Below are positions 34,900-47,689 of a stretch of DNA of 64,000 nt, piece by piece (the stretch's first letter is position 1; the number at the start of each line of letters is the position of its first letter). The notes below the pieces were generated by a model, which did no database searches, had not been told where the DNA came from, and was given only the letters and a program-made list of their open reading frames with translations. Source of the DNA: Magicicada septendecula (taxonomy: Eukaryota > Arthropoda > Insecta > Hemiptera > Cicadidae); assembly GCA_034769895.1 (NCBI GenBank), contig CM068371.1:402457469-402521468 (forward strand). The letters run 5' to 3'. The position numbers and the translations under genes were made by a program.

Positions 34900-37740
34900 A
34901 CGGTTACTCCCTGACTAGTTATTTTAATGTTTGGTAAGTAATATTTTCAATTTTTGACAATTAAATTATATTAGTTGATTAACAACTTTGCTCCGACTTT
35001 TTACATGAAACAATTATTCTCAGGATGACGAATCGATTAAGGAACGATATATTCACATCAGCATGGCAGCTGAACGTGTAGTCGTTAAGAATTAATTTCG
35101 TTCCAAAATCGGGGGATTCTTTTGATTACAAGACAAAGAATTCCTATGATTACAATAAAAGTACTTTACCTTACTCTAAGTGTACATAAATAATAAGGTG
35201 TGTGGTTACAATCTGTTATGTAGTGTCGTTAAATGTGTTTCGAAAGTTCGTATTCAAATAATAGGTTAGATTTTATGTTAACAAATTCTCAGTGTGTTTA
35301 TTTTTCTTAATTAATCTTTGAAAGAGAATATTCGGCTTATAGTGAGATCAAATTACTTTTAGTAAAATTTAGAGTGATTTTATTTTTGGAAATAAGGTAA
35401 TTCAATGGTACTTAACACATCAGCATGACTTGGTGTTTTCATTCATTGGGTCGGAAGAGGATTGGGCTCAATTGGTTCTGTTTTCATGAATCTTTGGACT
35501 TAAGTAGGTCCTTTTCGTATTGGATGTGGTCATAATTTTCTTTTATTTTTCTGTTTTATGGTCCTTGGTCTTTAGTTGACTGCTCCAATGGTTCGTCTGT
35601 TTCTTATTCAGTCATGGTTTGGAATTTCCTTCACTGTTTTACATTATTTAATTAAAAATTGGTCTTACAAAATTCGGCTTCTGTCCTGGTAGAATGACGC
35701 TTTACGAGTAACGATATTCAACGGTAATTTTAGCCACCAACGTCCGTTTCTATGGTTACCAAATAATTCTGATTAGCTAATTTGGCTATAAACCCATTGT
35801 TATCAAAATTTGAATTCTTTTCAAAATCCTAGTATATCTTCTGATTGCTGTTATTCCTCTATTTTCCTTCCTAAGCATTAAATATTGTCACTATAGTATG
35901 TATTTCCTTTCATAGATTAATTTGATACCCCACAAGTTTGGGTTATTTTAGATTTTATGTTTTTACAATTATTTTAATACTTGTTAATTACATTTCTTTT
36001 TCAATTCAAATGCTTATTATAATATTTGGTCTTAACAATGATTTACAATTTATCCTTGGTGAGTCATTCGCCTCGGATTTACTAATTTCTTTGTTAATTT
36101 GTTATAATTTGTAGTTGTTTGTTTCTGACAGTTAGGCATTTTCATAGGCCTAAGTAGCCATTATGGTATTTGACTTATTTCATTTAAATTACATCTCATT
36201 TTAGCCTCATGGGCTTTATTTTGTTATTATAATTGGTTGTGTTATTTATTGTTGTGTTTTGTATCTGTTCATGTGTTATTATTTTGTCACTATTATTTTA
36301 TACATAATTGTTTACTATCTGGTTTCCCCGTTTTCTAAGTTATACTTTTCTTAACTTTTTTACTTATTTAATTTGCCAATACTAACAATGTGGCTATTAT
36401 TTACTATTTTTTGATCTTATTAAATACAATAGCTAGGCCTATGGTCTGCATAATTCTTCCAGCCATATCTAATTCATAAATAATTATTTGCTAATCTTTG
36501 TTTACAATTCGTCTTATTTTATATCATTTTTGTGTGATAAACAACATCACTTTTCATGAACTTTATAACGATCTCTTATAACATGGGTGTTTATGGAGTT
36601 GTTTTAACTCCTTAATTTTTTAAACAATCTTTACTTTCCCTCCATGTTAACACTATCTGTTTTTCCTTTCAGGTATTCTCCCTTTTAATTATCATTGCAT
36701 TCATTTTAATTTAACAATAACATTCTTACTTAACTAAATACTGTCTTCATCACTTTTCAGCGTCCGTTATACCTTAATTAACTGTTTATACTTACTACTA
36801 TTCTTAATTACTAATATTCTTCACTTTTAATTATTTAGTGTTTCCTTTGGATTTATTAAGCGTTTATGCTTTTATTCTTCACATATTTCACTATATTAAC
36901 ATTCTCTATTTTACACTATTCTTATTTAATCATCACCTTTACTTTTAAATTATTTATAGTTTATTATAATTTAATTAGTGTACCTTCTTTATCACTACAC
37001 TTTGGGGTTTTTACACTTTCATTTTGGACTTCACAAATGTTTTTGTTTTTTAAGTGTTTCTGAATGGGTAATCCCTCTAATTACTATCTCACTACCGTAC
37101 TATCTCTTTCATTACAATATATCATTAATAATATTAACAATTTTATGTCTTTATATTTCTATCATTACATCTAACTCTGATTTGTGGGTTAGTTTGCTTT
37201 TTATATTTAACTTTGTTTAATTGGGTTTCTTTCAATTGTCATTTACATTATTATCCCTTAAATGATAATAGCATTTACTCTTTTTCATAGGTTAATTATT
37301 GGTCTTTTTCCAACATTACATGTGAGTGTATTATTTCTCCTGCTCATATTCTTTATTACTTGTGTGTGTATTATCATTTGTTTTCATTTTTATTTATTTC
37401 CCTTTATCTTGGGTTTGTTTCTTTTTTATTTCCCTCCTTCTTCATTTTCAGTGTATTCGGTCAATACTTTGGTTTTCCACCTTCTCCTTTGGGTTCATTT
37501 TAATATGTTGCATTGAGTCATTCAATTCCTTTCATTTGTTTCATTTTTGTTTGGTTTCGGTTTTTTCCCTTCTTCATTTGGTTTTGTTAATCACTTTCTT
37601 CTTCATTTGGTTTTATTCTCGTTTGTTTTTTGTGGTTCCCTTCTTCTTTTGTTTCCTTTTGTTGGTTCAATCACTTGGGTTAGGTCATGTCGTCGTTTGT
37701 CGTGTCATTGTCTTTATATTTTATTTATATTAAACATTTT
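34900..37740. other. T-rich strand-asymmetric block, no gene recognised
   Basis: This stretch becomes progressively pyrimidine-rich on the plus strand, peaking at about 36590-37740, where T is roughly half of all bases and A is scarce. Plus-strand open frames (for example 37262-37516, 37326-37733, 37547-37885) are strings of Phe, Leu, Ile, Ser and Val caused by composition, with no conserved motif. The minus strand is correspondingly A/G-rich, with no frame I recognise. A short family-A-like phrase (TTAATTTGATACCCCACAAG) lies at 35919-35938. An intron or an A-rich retroelement on the minus strand are possible sources. Confidence 0.6.
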
Positions 37741-40700
37741 ATTTTATATGAAGTATTATTTTATATTCAAAATCATCTTTTTTATCCCTGGTATTAGGTG
37801 GCTTATTTGTGGGGTGGCTTATATATATACTGCTACGATTTTATTTTTGTTGCAGTTGTTTTACGAGAAACTGGATATTTTATAGCCTAGATTATCATGT
37901 GCCGTCAATTCCTTTGTCGCATAGCACAGCAGGAAAATGTCTTATATTTTTTCTTTTTTTTTTAATTTGTAACTGAAGGCTTCGTGTATCATCCGAAGTG
38001 ACACTTTGCGGGGATCTGTTTCTTTGAGAAGGAAAAACAATGAAACGTGTGGGTGCGTTGTAAGCAGAAAGCGTTCACTATTAAACTATGTGTGCGAGTG
38101 GGTGGACAGAGGGAAACGTAGCGTTATAAAAGGACGGGAATCGAGCCGTTACGAGTAGGATGAGACGACGTCCTGAAATTGACAAAGTGAGCGCTCGAGA
38201 GAGTCTGCCGCAAAACTTTCTCGACTGCTTTTAAACAAAGAGTGTACAGTATTCACTAAACAGAGACTGTAATATCACTTAAATGAAATTTCACACTTGA
38301 AATTAAGAATTTGTCGTGGTTAAAACTGAGAGCATAATTCTACGCTGTTGCGTCAATCCGCCAATCAGAGCGCATGAAAAAGTTTTCGGGAATTGAAGAA
38401 ATTGGGTTATTGGTCGTAAAAGACAGTTGATGTAAACAAATCCCGACACAACATTTGCTGTAACGTAAGGAAGGTCAGTTGTGTTAAGTGCACGCATTCC
38501 TGTGTGTGTGTGTGTGTGTGCGCGCGCGCGTTGGTGTTTAGTTCTTGTTGGTAAATATAGGCCTAACCATAAGATGCCATTCTGTTATTTAAAACGCAGC
38601 AAATGTCCAGTCGAGCTTGAATAATGTTTTTTAAATTGTATTTTAGCGACTGAGCCCACTCTAACGTGGGAGGTAGGCCTAATAAAAAATTCGTAACATC
38701 TGGTGTCAGAACTGAATGTATTTTTACGTTGCGTGTAGCTACTGGTTCTATGTTTTCAACCCTTAGTATGTTTTTATTATTACGAAAAATCATTTCCGAT
38801 TACAACATTTTTTAGCAGAATCTTTGTAAATATAAGGCACTAAAATGAAATAGTAGTGACTTGAAATAAAATTTAGGAAAGTAAAAATGAGGTAGTGTTG
38901 GCGTCTTTATTAAAAATACTATTAGTTTTATTTATATTAAACAAACGATACATGGGAAGAGTTAAATAGGTCATACGTGTATATCGCTCGCAGATTTTAT
39001 TTTACCGAGGGGGTGAGAAAGAAAGGGAGAAGGATAATGTGCAGGTTTAGAGCTGTCTTCATAAACAAATTTCAACGGACGATTGGATATGGTGAATGAT
39101 TCCACACGTTTATATCTAAAATGAACGTCCCCTTTATATAAATAAAGCTAACCAGAAAAGGTTTTTTTTTTTTGTTAAATCGGTTTGAAATTTTATCTAA
39201 TTACTCTCGTTTGAATAATATTAATCAAAGCAGATTAATTGTGTGTAAAACAATTGAACAAATTATTGCCGACCTTGAAAACTATGAAAATTACTTTTCT
39301 ATAAAATTGAATTATTACCTTTTCACTTACTTGGAAGTGATTTTTCTAAATCCGGTTGAAGTTTGTACGCATTTCTGTGTTCGAATTCCTCGATCATCTT
39401 CCCCGTCTGGGTGGACTGCTCGAACCACCGTCTGTGGACTCTGCTGACACTCGTTCGACTCGTTGGAAATCCCAAACGGCGTAATGGTAGATCCACACAC
39501 CCGCTGAATTCGAACAATCTCGCGAGACGCACTCATCACGCATCCATCGCGCAGTAGTGGATTCGCGATTCGCGATCAGTGCCATAATGCCTTTCATTGC
39601 TTATGTTTGTTATTTAACTACATTTAAATTGTTATAGAATATACCTGCATAGGTCTAGAAATAATTTACTTCGTTCTTCTTGAATGGTCTACAACGAGTT
39701 TCGTTAAGCCTATTTCTGGTTCCAGGAAATTCTGTTTGAACATGTGGTTGTTAAAAAATATATTCTTTCTTTCAAAATGTCAGCTGTCTTAAAATAAATT
39801 TGTTTATTACAGCTGCAAATATTATTTTGTTTATATTGCTATTTCAAGTAATATAGTTATTTATATTTATCTTGACAGCGTAACTGAATAATGCTTCTAT
39901 CATTCTCACTGTATTTATAACGAGCAGGGACACTATTTAACACTGATTGCAACCACATAGAATATAATTGTCTTAAATTTACATTTATTTCTAAGTCCTT
40001 ACTACTATGGACAATTTGATCGCAGCCATTTATTCTATCTTGGCCGGATTTTAGTTATGGTGTTAAATGTAGTTACAGTTTGCCTTAAATTGTCTTTCAA
40101 TCTTCCGTGCAGTCACTCTATCACTGCGCGTGCGTGCGTGTGTGTGTTAAAACAGTTATTTTGTTATAAAAATAATAAGTTTTACAGATTAACTGGTGGT
40201 TTACACAATAAATTTTTAAGTCCTGGGACTGAAAGAATCGCTCTGTTAACTTATAAAAATTTTGAGATTTTATACTCAATTCGATAATTTTATAATATCG
40301 GTACTTTAATTTGCCGATAGAACAGCTGAAAGAGTAATACTCTCTAAAGTGACAAACAGGAGTTTAACGGGAAATGGAGTCAGGCGAGGAAACTGACTTA
40401 ACCCGTGATCGTTGGTCGGATATATGACCAATTATGCAGAGAGAGGAGGAGTTGCAGAAAGTTACGCGACGAGCGGCCTCAATGAAAGACGCCAACAAAC
40501 GATGTAGGAACGAAAGATTTGACAAAAGAATGAATCGTAATATAAAATTGAGTTTCTGAACTGTTATTTCCCCAGAGCTGCCTTCAGAAACCATTCACCA
40601 TTTTGAACTAAATATTTTTATTATTATATAAAATCGGATTAATAAATATTAGTGTTTTAAAAGTATGAGAATGTGTGTATGATACTTAGCGTTACATCAC

Positions 40701-40959
40701 GAGGAGTTTTTTCATCATACGTCGTTTCCTGTGTTTGACGTTTTTTTTTGTCTTTTTTTTTCTACACATATACAAAAGAAGTTACAGAGTTCGTATTTTG
40801 AATAAAACTGTAATATTGTTAAGATTTCGGCTTTCCACCGTCGAAGGTGCGGCTTTGAACAGCCTTGGATCACGGCATTACAGCCCGGCAACATCGACGC
40901 CGGCCGTGAAATCCTGAAAACTCGTAATAATTTGATGGCCTGCGTATACTTTAAAATTT
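37741..40959. other. No recognisable gene; (TG)n(CG)n tract
   Basis: No gene is recognised. There is a (TG)n(CG)n tract at 38501-38530. A TATAAAAGG box-like octamer lies at 38125-38133 with no supported transcript downstream. The overlapping open frames around 39323-39597 on both strands have no known domain. Confidence 0.45.
38501..38530 (+). repeat. (TG)n(CG)n tract
   Basis: Ten TG units are followed directly by five CG units, the same compound structure as at 23782, 29189 and 59305. Confidence 0.95.
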
Positions 40960-41290
40960 ATTCAAAATGTTGACCATCAATTTTTGCTCTTGGTGGCTCC
41001 AAAGTTAACAAATTTTGAAAGTAAACACTACATTTAGATTTGGATTTAATCTGATACCCTGTCTTTAGTCTAATACCCGACACGAATTTTTAATGTTTTT
41101 TCGAAAATTGTGATTTCTGTTTAATTCTGGTATCCTAAAATCTTCAAATTGCAAAGCTGAACACTGTATTCTGATTTTGGTCAAATTCACTTTAATTTGA
41201 TACCCCACATGGATTTTTGCGATTTTCGACAGTGGTAGCTCATAGTTTGCTACCCGTCCACTATTTTTTGGGACGTGGACTCGCTTCCCC
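40960..41290 (+). repeat. Dispersed repeat family A, copy 3
   Basis: This copy shares CTTTAATTTGATACCCCACA, TGGATTTTTGCGATTTT and a GGG(A/G)(C/T)-rich end with the other copies. Inside it TTTAATCTGATACCC, GTCTAATACCCGACAC and TTTAATTTGATACCCCAC recur at roughly 40-120-base spacing, suggesting that the family contains internal repeats. Confidence 0.65.
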
Positions 41291-42601
41291 CGTTCAATAA
41301 ATAATTCAAAGACTAAGGAACAGTTCGATAAACATCAGTGTACTGGCGTTTATAAATATTAGCCCGGTGTTGTCAGCAGGTTGATTTCTAATAAAACATG
41401 AACACTCGAATGCAGTCTGCATAATTGTCGCGAAAGCAAGCGCGCAGGCAAATCGTGCCAGTCGGTCAACTGGGTCCCGCTAACTTCCTTACTCCTACCC
41501 AGTTTCTTAAGCTGTTCGCCCACTTCTCTTCCTTCCGCTTTCCTTCATTTGCATATATGTCGTCGACTCGCACGTACCAATTACGTGTCGCAGGATGCCG
41601 TCCGCACATATGTGCAACGCGTAGCATAAGGAATCTAGGCCAGTTGTCTGCATGTTAACGCGTGTAATAGTAGTTTACGCTAATGGCTTGCTGAAGTGAA
41701 TATTATTGTCTTTATTAAATTTTCATTCGTTAATTATAACAAATTAGATGGAAAGTTTTCGCTGTTAGCAGTTTATAACCAGGTGAAATCGCCTTGAAAT
41801 GGTATTAACGCCTTCGCATTTAGGTAACTTTTGTCGTGACGTAGTGGCAGAAGGAGGCAGTTTCCCAGGGATCGACCTCTACCGAAGGGGAAAGGTCTTG
41901 ACAAAACTTTTCGCATTCATTTATTATTAAATAAGCACGGAAACCATCTTACTTTTCCATTTTATCATTTTACCCCTTTTACTTCCTCCTTTTCAGATTT
42001 TGAACAAGATAGTAAATACAACAAAGATCGATCTTAGCCTTTCCCAGTTTTATAAATTTTGTGATACTAAATTCTGTTAAAAAAAAAAAAACAGAAAATC
42101 TCGTTTGCAATATGTTGGCGTTAGAATTTATTTACCATCTGTGTTTTTTTACATACTTATGTACTTTAGTATTTTTAGATTTCAATAAATTTATTACATA
42201 TTATTCATTTGCTGATATTTAGCCAAATACAAAAGTATTAAAAATCTAGGTAAGCAAATAGATTTAGGTTTTGCATACTTGCTAAACACCCACGCACACG
42301 CGCGCGCACACACACATACACACACACCACGCCTATAAAGGAGTAAAGGAGTACGTGAATTTACCGATAGGGTAAGATATCTGTGGGAAGGTACTATCGA
42401 CTATCGAAGAAGTGAAACATTTGGCACAAAGTAGGAAAAAAAGAAAATCATAGGACATTTGGCACAGATTTTAAAAATGGAGTAATTTTCTTTAGAGTCC
42501 GCTCTTGATGAAATTTCACTATTTATCGGCTACAGACCTACTTGATTTAAAACAGTCACATGATTTGGAAGCCAAATAAGATTTCTCGGAACAATACATA
42601 A
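41291..42601. other. No recognisable gene
   Basis: Nothing recognisable is seen apart from a short A-homopolymer at about 42079 and an alternating CA/CG tract at 42291-42328. Confidence 0.5.
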
Positions 42602-42685
42602 AATATCGGTATGGAGAACCATACATGACTTCCATGTTCTAAGATTTATATTTAAAATTATATATATGGAAAATATTTCCATAGA

Positions 42686-42870
42686 AACTACTTCTTTCTT
42701 TAGCCTTAACCACAGTACTGTGGTCACTAACGTATACCACCTCACATTAGCGCACTAGACTTTCACTGTTGACGGCAGTCGATGGCACTGCCGAAACGTC
42801 TGGTTTTGTAGAAAACATTGGACCACGGCAAACAGCCCGGGAAGGAATTTTAACTACAAACTACTTCTTT
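42686..42870 (-). mobile_element. 162-bp-type insert in inverted family B copy
   Basis: AACTACTTCTTT occurs at both ends (42686-42697 and 42859-42870), matching the direct repeats at 15316 and 15490. Between them are CCACAGTACTGTGG, a degraded hammerhead-core-like segment (CGATGGCACTGCC then GAAAC, 42779-42796), ACATTGGACCACGGCAAACA and GCCCGGGAAGG. The phrase GGACCACGGC is also found in the 63.2-kb inverted-repeat element. Confidence 0.65.
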
Positions 42871-43059
42871 GTTGCCGATAACGTAGTACATGTATAACAA
42901 ATTCTCCCCTCCCCTTCAACTATCATTTTCATTTATAGAAAAATTACCCCCATCCCTTCAACTAGCCTCTTCATTTATAGATATTTCATCTACGTTTCTA
43001 CAGTGGATTATTGTGATCTTCTTTTCAGGATCATACTTATCAAAATTAAGTACCGCAGG

Positions 43060-43372
43060 TAAACTACCCTTTCCCCGTAACCGATCTTCACCAAAATCAA
43101 TAGGCCTCGAGTCCTACACAATTCAAGGACGTATCCAAAAAATTATTTGATTCTGTTTGAATGTGCGGCAGTTATCGTTCGTCATAGAAAAAATTACCCT
43201 TGTTAAAACATAAAACGTTGCAGGTAAACTACCCTTCCCCTTAACCGATCTTCACCAAAATCAATAGGTCATGTGAGTCCTCTACAACTCGGGCACATAT
43301 TATGCAAAAAATTATTTGATTCTGTTTAACTTTGCAGCAGTTATCGTTTGCCATAGAAAAAATTCTGCAGAC
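43060..43372 (-). repeat. Family B satellite, about 2 units, inverted
   Basis: The reverse-complement anchor TAACCGATCTTC occurs near 43078 and 43240, 162 bases apart, with GGTAAACTACCC(T)TTCCC and GCAGTTATCGTT around it. Confidence 0.9.
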
Positions 43373-43520
43373 ACACACACACACACACTTTTCGAAAAAT
43401 TACTTTTCTTCATGTTTTGAGGGTAGTACAATCTGAATTAGCTCTTATCTCGAACACGATTTTTTCGCCATTACCATACTTCCATTTTCTTATGGAACAT
43501 GGAAGTAAAAAGTACAGTGT

Positions 43521-46500
43521 ACCTCGCATAAGTTAGTCATTAGTAACTCGTTGATGACGTTTAATATTTATGAAAGCCGGTTACAGTGTATCTGACAGCA
43601 CATCAGACCAATAAAACAATTTATTTTTTATATTTTTAAAATTGTTTGTTTACGTATATGTATATAGCCTACTTACGTGCATATGGATATGTAGCCCTAT
43701 ATAATTTCCTAGACCTTTTTCGCCAAATTGTCGTTATCTAGCCAAGAACAAGATTAGTGTATTGTTTTTGAAACTGTGTTTCTTCCGCTAATTTCAATTG
43801 ACATTTACAGTTATATTTCTACTGGTTTAAACCATCTATTTTATTAATTTCGGGTTTCATATGCTTGTGAATTCTGTTTAGATTACAGAATCAGTTTTAT
43901 ATTGTAAAGAAACATGGTAGCGTAAAAATAGTTATTGTAATCCCCACTAAGGATATAAAGTCAGATAAAATATTTCCGCCTCCTTCAGGTGTACAGTTAA
44001 CGTCTTTGATTGTTAGTTTCTTTTTCCCTTTTTTAAATTCGAGTTACATTACGTTTGTAATTAAACTAGCATGATGGAATATTAATGAAGTCCATTCATA
44101 ATAAAATGTATATAATACGCTTCTTGACCGTACTGTCCTAGTGTCAAAATTTTGTTTTGAAAATATATTTACAACTCGTGTACATGCATGCGCAGCAACG
44201 GGTTTTATCAACAGCGTTGTTTATCGAGAGCGATTGTACTGTACTTCGTGTTATTGTTATTGTTATTCAAACACTTTTCTTTGTTTCCTGTTAATCTGTT
44301 GGGCTGGAAGGCCGCGTGAAGAAGACACGACCTTCAACGCGTTATACGCGCATATTAATGTTTATTCTGTTAAAATAAACATGTCATTGCCAGTAAGTAA
44401 TATTGTGCAGTCTGGATACCATTAGGAATGATTGTTAGAGCTGTCCGCCCGTCTCCACACAATTGCATTTTGTTCTATATTAAAATAATGCGCACATTAC
44501 TACGAGTGCGACGTAGTAATTGTTCTCGCAGATGGGATTTTAATTAATTACTCTCGAAATGTAGCTTCGTGATCGCTTTATGTGATCACCATCATTTCCG
44601 TACTGTTCAGAACGGTCCCGAATTCGGACGATTTGAGTGCCCATTGTTTCGTGATATCGGTCTGTTCGTGAATTATCCAACGTAGCCTACTCTTCTTTAA
44701 AGTAGCATTCACTGGTGAAAGTTCGTAAATGAGGTTAGAAATAGCAGTGAGTTCGTAATGTTGACTCGCAAGTGGTAATAAACTTTTCATTTGGCTGTTC
44801 CAGCCATCTTACCGTTCACTATTTTTGATATTTTATTTCGTCTGTTCCAGTGTTTAGTATGGTAAAACTAAACGACACCAGAGAAAGTAAAGACAGTCAA
44901 AAGTTGTATTTATCGGTTATTATCAAAATCACACAACCTTTTATTTTTCTTGGGAAGAATTTTACGACTTAGCAAGAAAACTGCTAGCCTAGACATAACA
45001 ACGATTGGCGTAGGCCGAGTCTCTAATAAACTGGTACTGGGACCAATGGCGGACAAAGGTTAACCAAGGCTCTTTTCGGTTTGTGAGGGGTCGGGGGAGG
45101 GGGGGTTAATTTGAGGCGCCACCTACGGTTCTTTTTGTATGTGTAAATATTTTGTAGTTTTTTTAGTAATATGCACCTAAATATTTTATTCATTATTTAT
45201 CGATTTTAACGAAATAGAATAAAGAGGACTTATAAAACGATAAAAATCAAAGCTTTATTCACTTATAAAGGTTGCAGGTTGCGTTTTTCTTTCTATAGAG
45301 AAGTGACCATGTTCATATGTTCCAGTCTTCCCTCACTCATCGTTGATATATTTTCTTATTGATTTAAGTTTTGAGGAAGTTTTTAGATGAAGCCACATCA
45401 CACAAATTGTTAAACAATACTGGAAGACGCGACACAGGTTGAAAATGAATTTCAGTGAGCTCCCAAACTGAAGAACTGCCTTGTCTGCCCATACAACTGT
45501 ATAGGCTACGACGTACGAGGCGAATTGGGTGAAAAGCGAACAAATAATTGTCAGTTATAATGGTATAAAATATGGATAAAGCATTCTAGTGAAACTTTGT
45601 TGGAACTTATACGAGCCCCCCTCCCCCAAGTTGAAGAGGCTAGGGGCCGGAACGCGCCCTTTGTCCCCCACTTACTAGAGGGCTCGTTACTCCAAGAAGT
45701 CGCATGAAACGCCTGACCCACTGTCCAACGTATGCCCTTCAATAATTCACGAAACTATACAAATTCCAACTATCACTGAGGAAACGATGTTTCAGGGTTA
45801 TTTTGTAGTATTATTTATACCCGTCACTGAGTCCCTCAGAAATATCCTCGTTTGCGAAATGAGGATTAATCAGAAGACTTAAATTTTTGCATTAGCTCAT
45901 CACACTGGGTTTTATCCTCTAGGTCCTTATATCGAAGTTGTCATAATTTAATGTTCGTCGCGTGTTGTGATTTACCAGATTTGTGTAAAATATCGAACGA
46001 ATCGGTATTATTGCATTGCACGTGTACGTATCAACACAAGGCGGAAGACGTTATAGAGAACATCTATGCACAGCCCCAAACAATAAATGTATTTACTTAA
46101 CTAAAAGCTTCTAGGGGCGGGTTATTATTTGCCTGTTCTTATTGCTGTCTCTTTCGTCCTTAGGGAGTTTTCATTCTTATTGATTGCGCAACACACACTG
46201 CCGTAATGTAATTTATCGTTTTGTATATTGGCACCGTGGATTTACGTAATAACTGAGCTAAAACGGGAAACGTTCAGATTAAACCTATATTTCAAACTAC
46301 TTAGTCCTGGATGTTCATTTCAGAAAAATAAGTCAATAGCTCTACGGTGTTTCTCTATAGGCCTATCGTGTTAACTGAAACAACCGCAAAAAGCATATTA
46401 GTGTTTTAGATCACATCCCATCGCACCACCGGATGACAAAGTTTTAAAATTTAGTTACTGAATCTATGAGTTTCTTAAGCAAAAAGGGTTTTATGGTCCA

Positions 46501-47496
46501 CAAAATCGGCCGTATTTTTTTTTTTTCTTAGGATTATTCTGTTCCGAAATCTCCTTATACCTTATACAGGACATTTATTATCTGTAAGAAAAGCATGAGA
46601 AGGAACTACTGAAGAAGTCACATTACTAGAAATTCGGTTGAATAAATAAGACTCAGATCAGATCTGTTGAGATACAGATCAGTCTCTCTTGGGAATCGGT
46701 AACGAGTAAACGTCGCTTTTGTCCTTGAAGATCGGTCTGCCAAAGTGAAGAACGCAAGTTAGGAAAATTCGTGTCAAGTTACTGCAGTAAATATTATAAT
46801 TGAGTGCATTCCGCGAAAGTGCAAGGTATTCCGTTTAGGGTATATAGACACGTCATACTTACTGGATAGGTGTAAGATAACGCACCAGCCAAGCAGTGAC
46901 AGTATCGGTTCGCGGTAAAAGTGTATGTAACCGTGACCGTGACTACACGCCCAAAAGAGGCCCTGGAGCCGACCGAATAGAGTTATAATATAAAACGTGT
47001 GTAAATTAAATTGTTAATAATATAACAAGAGACTTGTAAGAACTAACAAAACAAGAAAACTGCGAAATATCAGCAGAGGACAGGAATAAATGGAAAGACA
47101 TTGTCAGTTACGGTAAACATCTACCTACGCCTCTAGCAAGTAAGTAATTTCGATGGTGTTATCCATCAGATGTAATCTTTTTATTATGAAATGAAACGTA
47201 TGAAAACATTATTTCTGACGACGATAGTGATTGAAACTATCGAATTACATACATTTTGGAAGATTTATATTGTCAAAAATATGTGTATCCTTTTTGAACA
47301 GCGTTAATTAATTAATTTGTTTATTTAATAAAACTTAGCCGGGAGCATGAGGCCGGAACAGGAATAATCCTATCCATGAACTGATGATTATGATGATGAA
47401 TAAAACTTATATTGAAGGCAAACAGTTAATTTTTTTTTTAATGAATCGAGACGCGAGGCTTAAAATTGTTTCGAGGAGTATTGAGACTGCCAGGTG
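43521..47496. other. No recognisable gene
   Basis: I see no host gene or identifiable element. Open frames at 44141-44425 and 45551-45742 lack known motifs. A G-rich stretch lies at 45093-45107. Confidence 0.45.
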
Positions 47497-47680
47497 ATTA
47501 ATGGCTAAAAGATATTTTCCAATGGAAACCTGCAAGACGAAGACAAAAAGGAAGACTACGGCGTTCTTGGAATGAAAGACTCGGAAATACTGTGGAGACT
47601 CGAAACCTGGAACACACACACATACATACGTACAATTGGAAGGTCCCGGAAAATATGCCGTGATTGCATTCATTTGTGAA
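47497..47680 (+). pseudogene. LINE ORF2 C-terminal remnant
   Basis: A plus-strand frame reads LKDIFQWKPARRRQKGRLRR, then SWNERLGNTVETRNLEHTHT and YVQLEGPGKYAV. The W.P..RR.KGR.R.SW pattern is the basic C-terminal signature of LINE ORF2 proteins (compare GRRDMGRRRMRW at 8.5 kb and KRKRGRPPIIW at 55.6 kb). Only the last ~60 codons are present. I cannot define the insertion edges. Confidence 0.6.
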
Positions 47681-47689
47681 ACCGTAATG

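Larger units (their letters stand above)
42602..43520 (-). repeat. Dispersed repeat family B, inverted short copy
   Basis: This is the reverse complement of the outer parts of 13169-15597. It starts AAATATCGGTATGGAGAACC, carries the 162-bp insert with its duplicated 12-mer (42686-42697 and 42859-42870), the TACGTTATCGG-type phrase, the CTTCATTTATAGATATTTCA spacer, about two satellite units, a CA microsatellite (43369-43389) and the left hairpin (ACTTCCATTTTCTTATGGAA near 43478). It has about 2 satellite units against 11 in the long copy, so the array expanded or contracted between copies. Confidence 0.8.

Noticed and set aside
36866..37885. Overlapping plus-strand open frames that look like membrane proteins
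   Set aside because: The hydrophobic Phe/Leu/Ile content follows directly from the T-rich composition. Several frames overlap in different phases and none has a conserved motif.
38125..38160. TATAAAAGG box as a promoter
   Set aside because: One TATA-like octamer in AT-rich DNA is not enough. No initiator context, open frame or exon follows.
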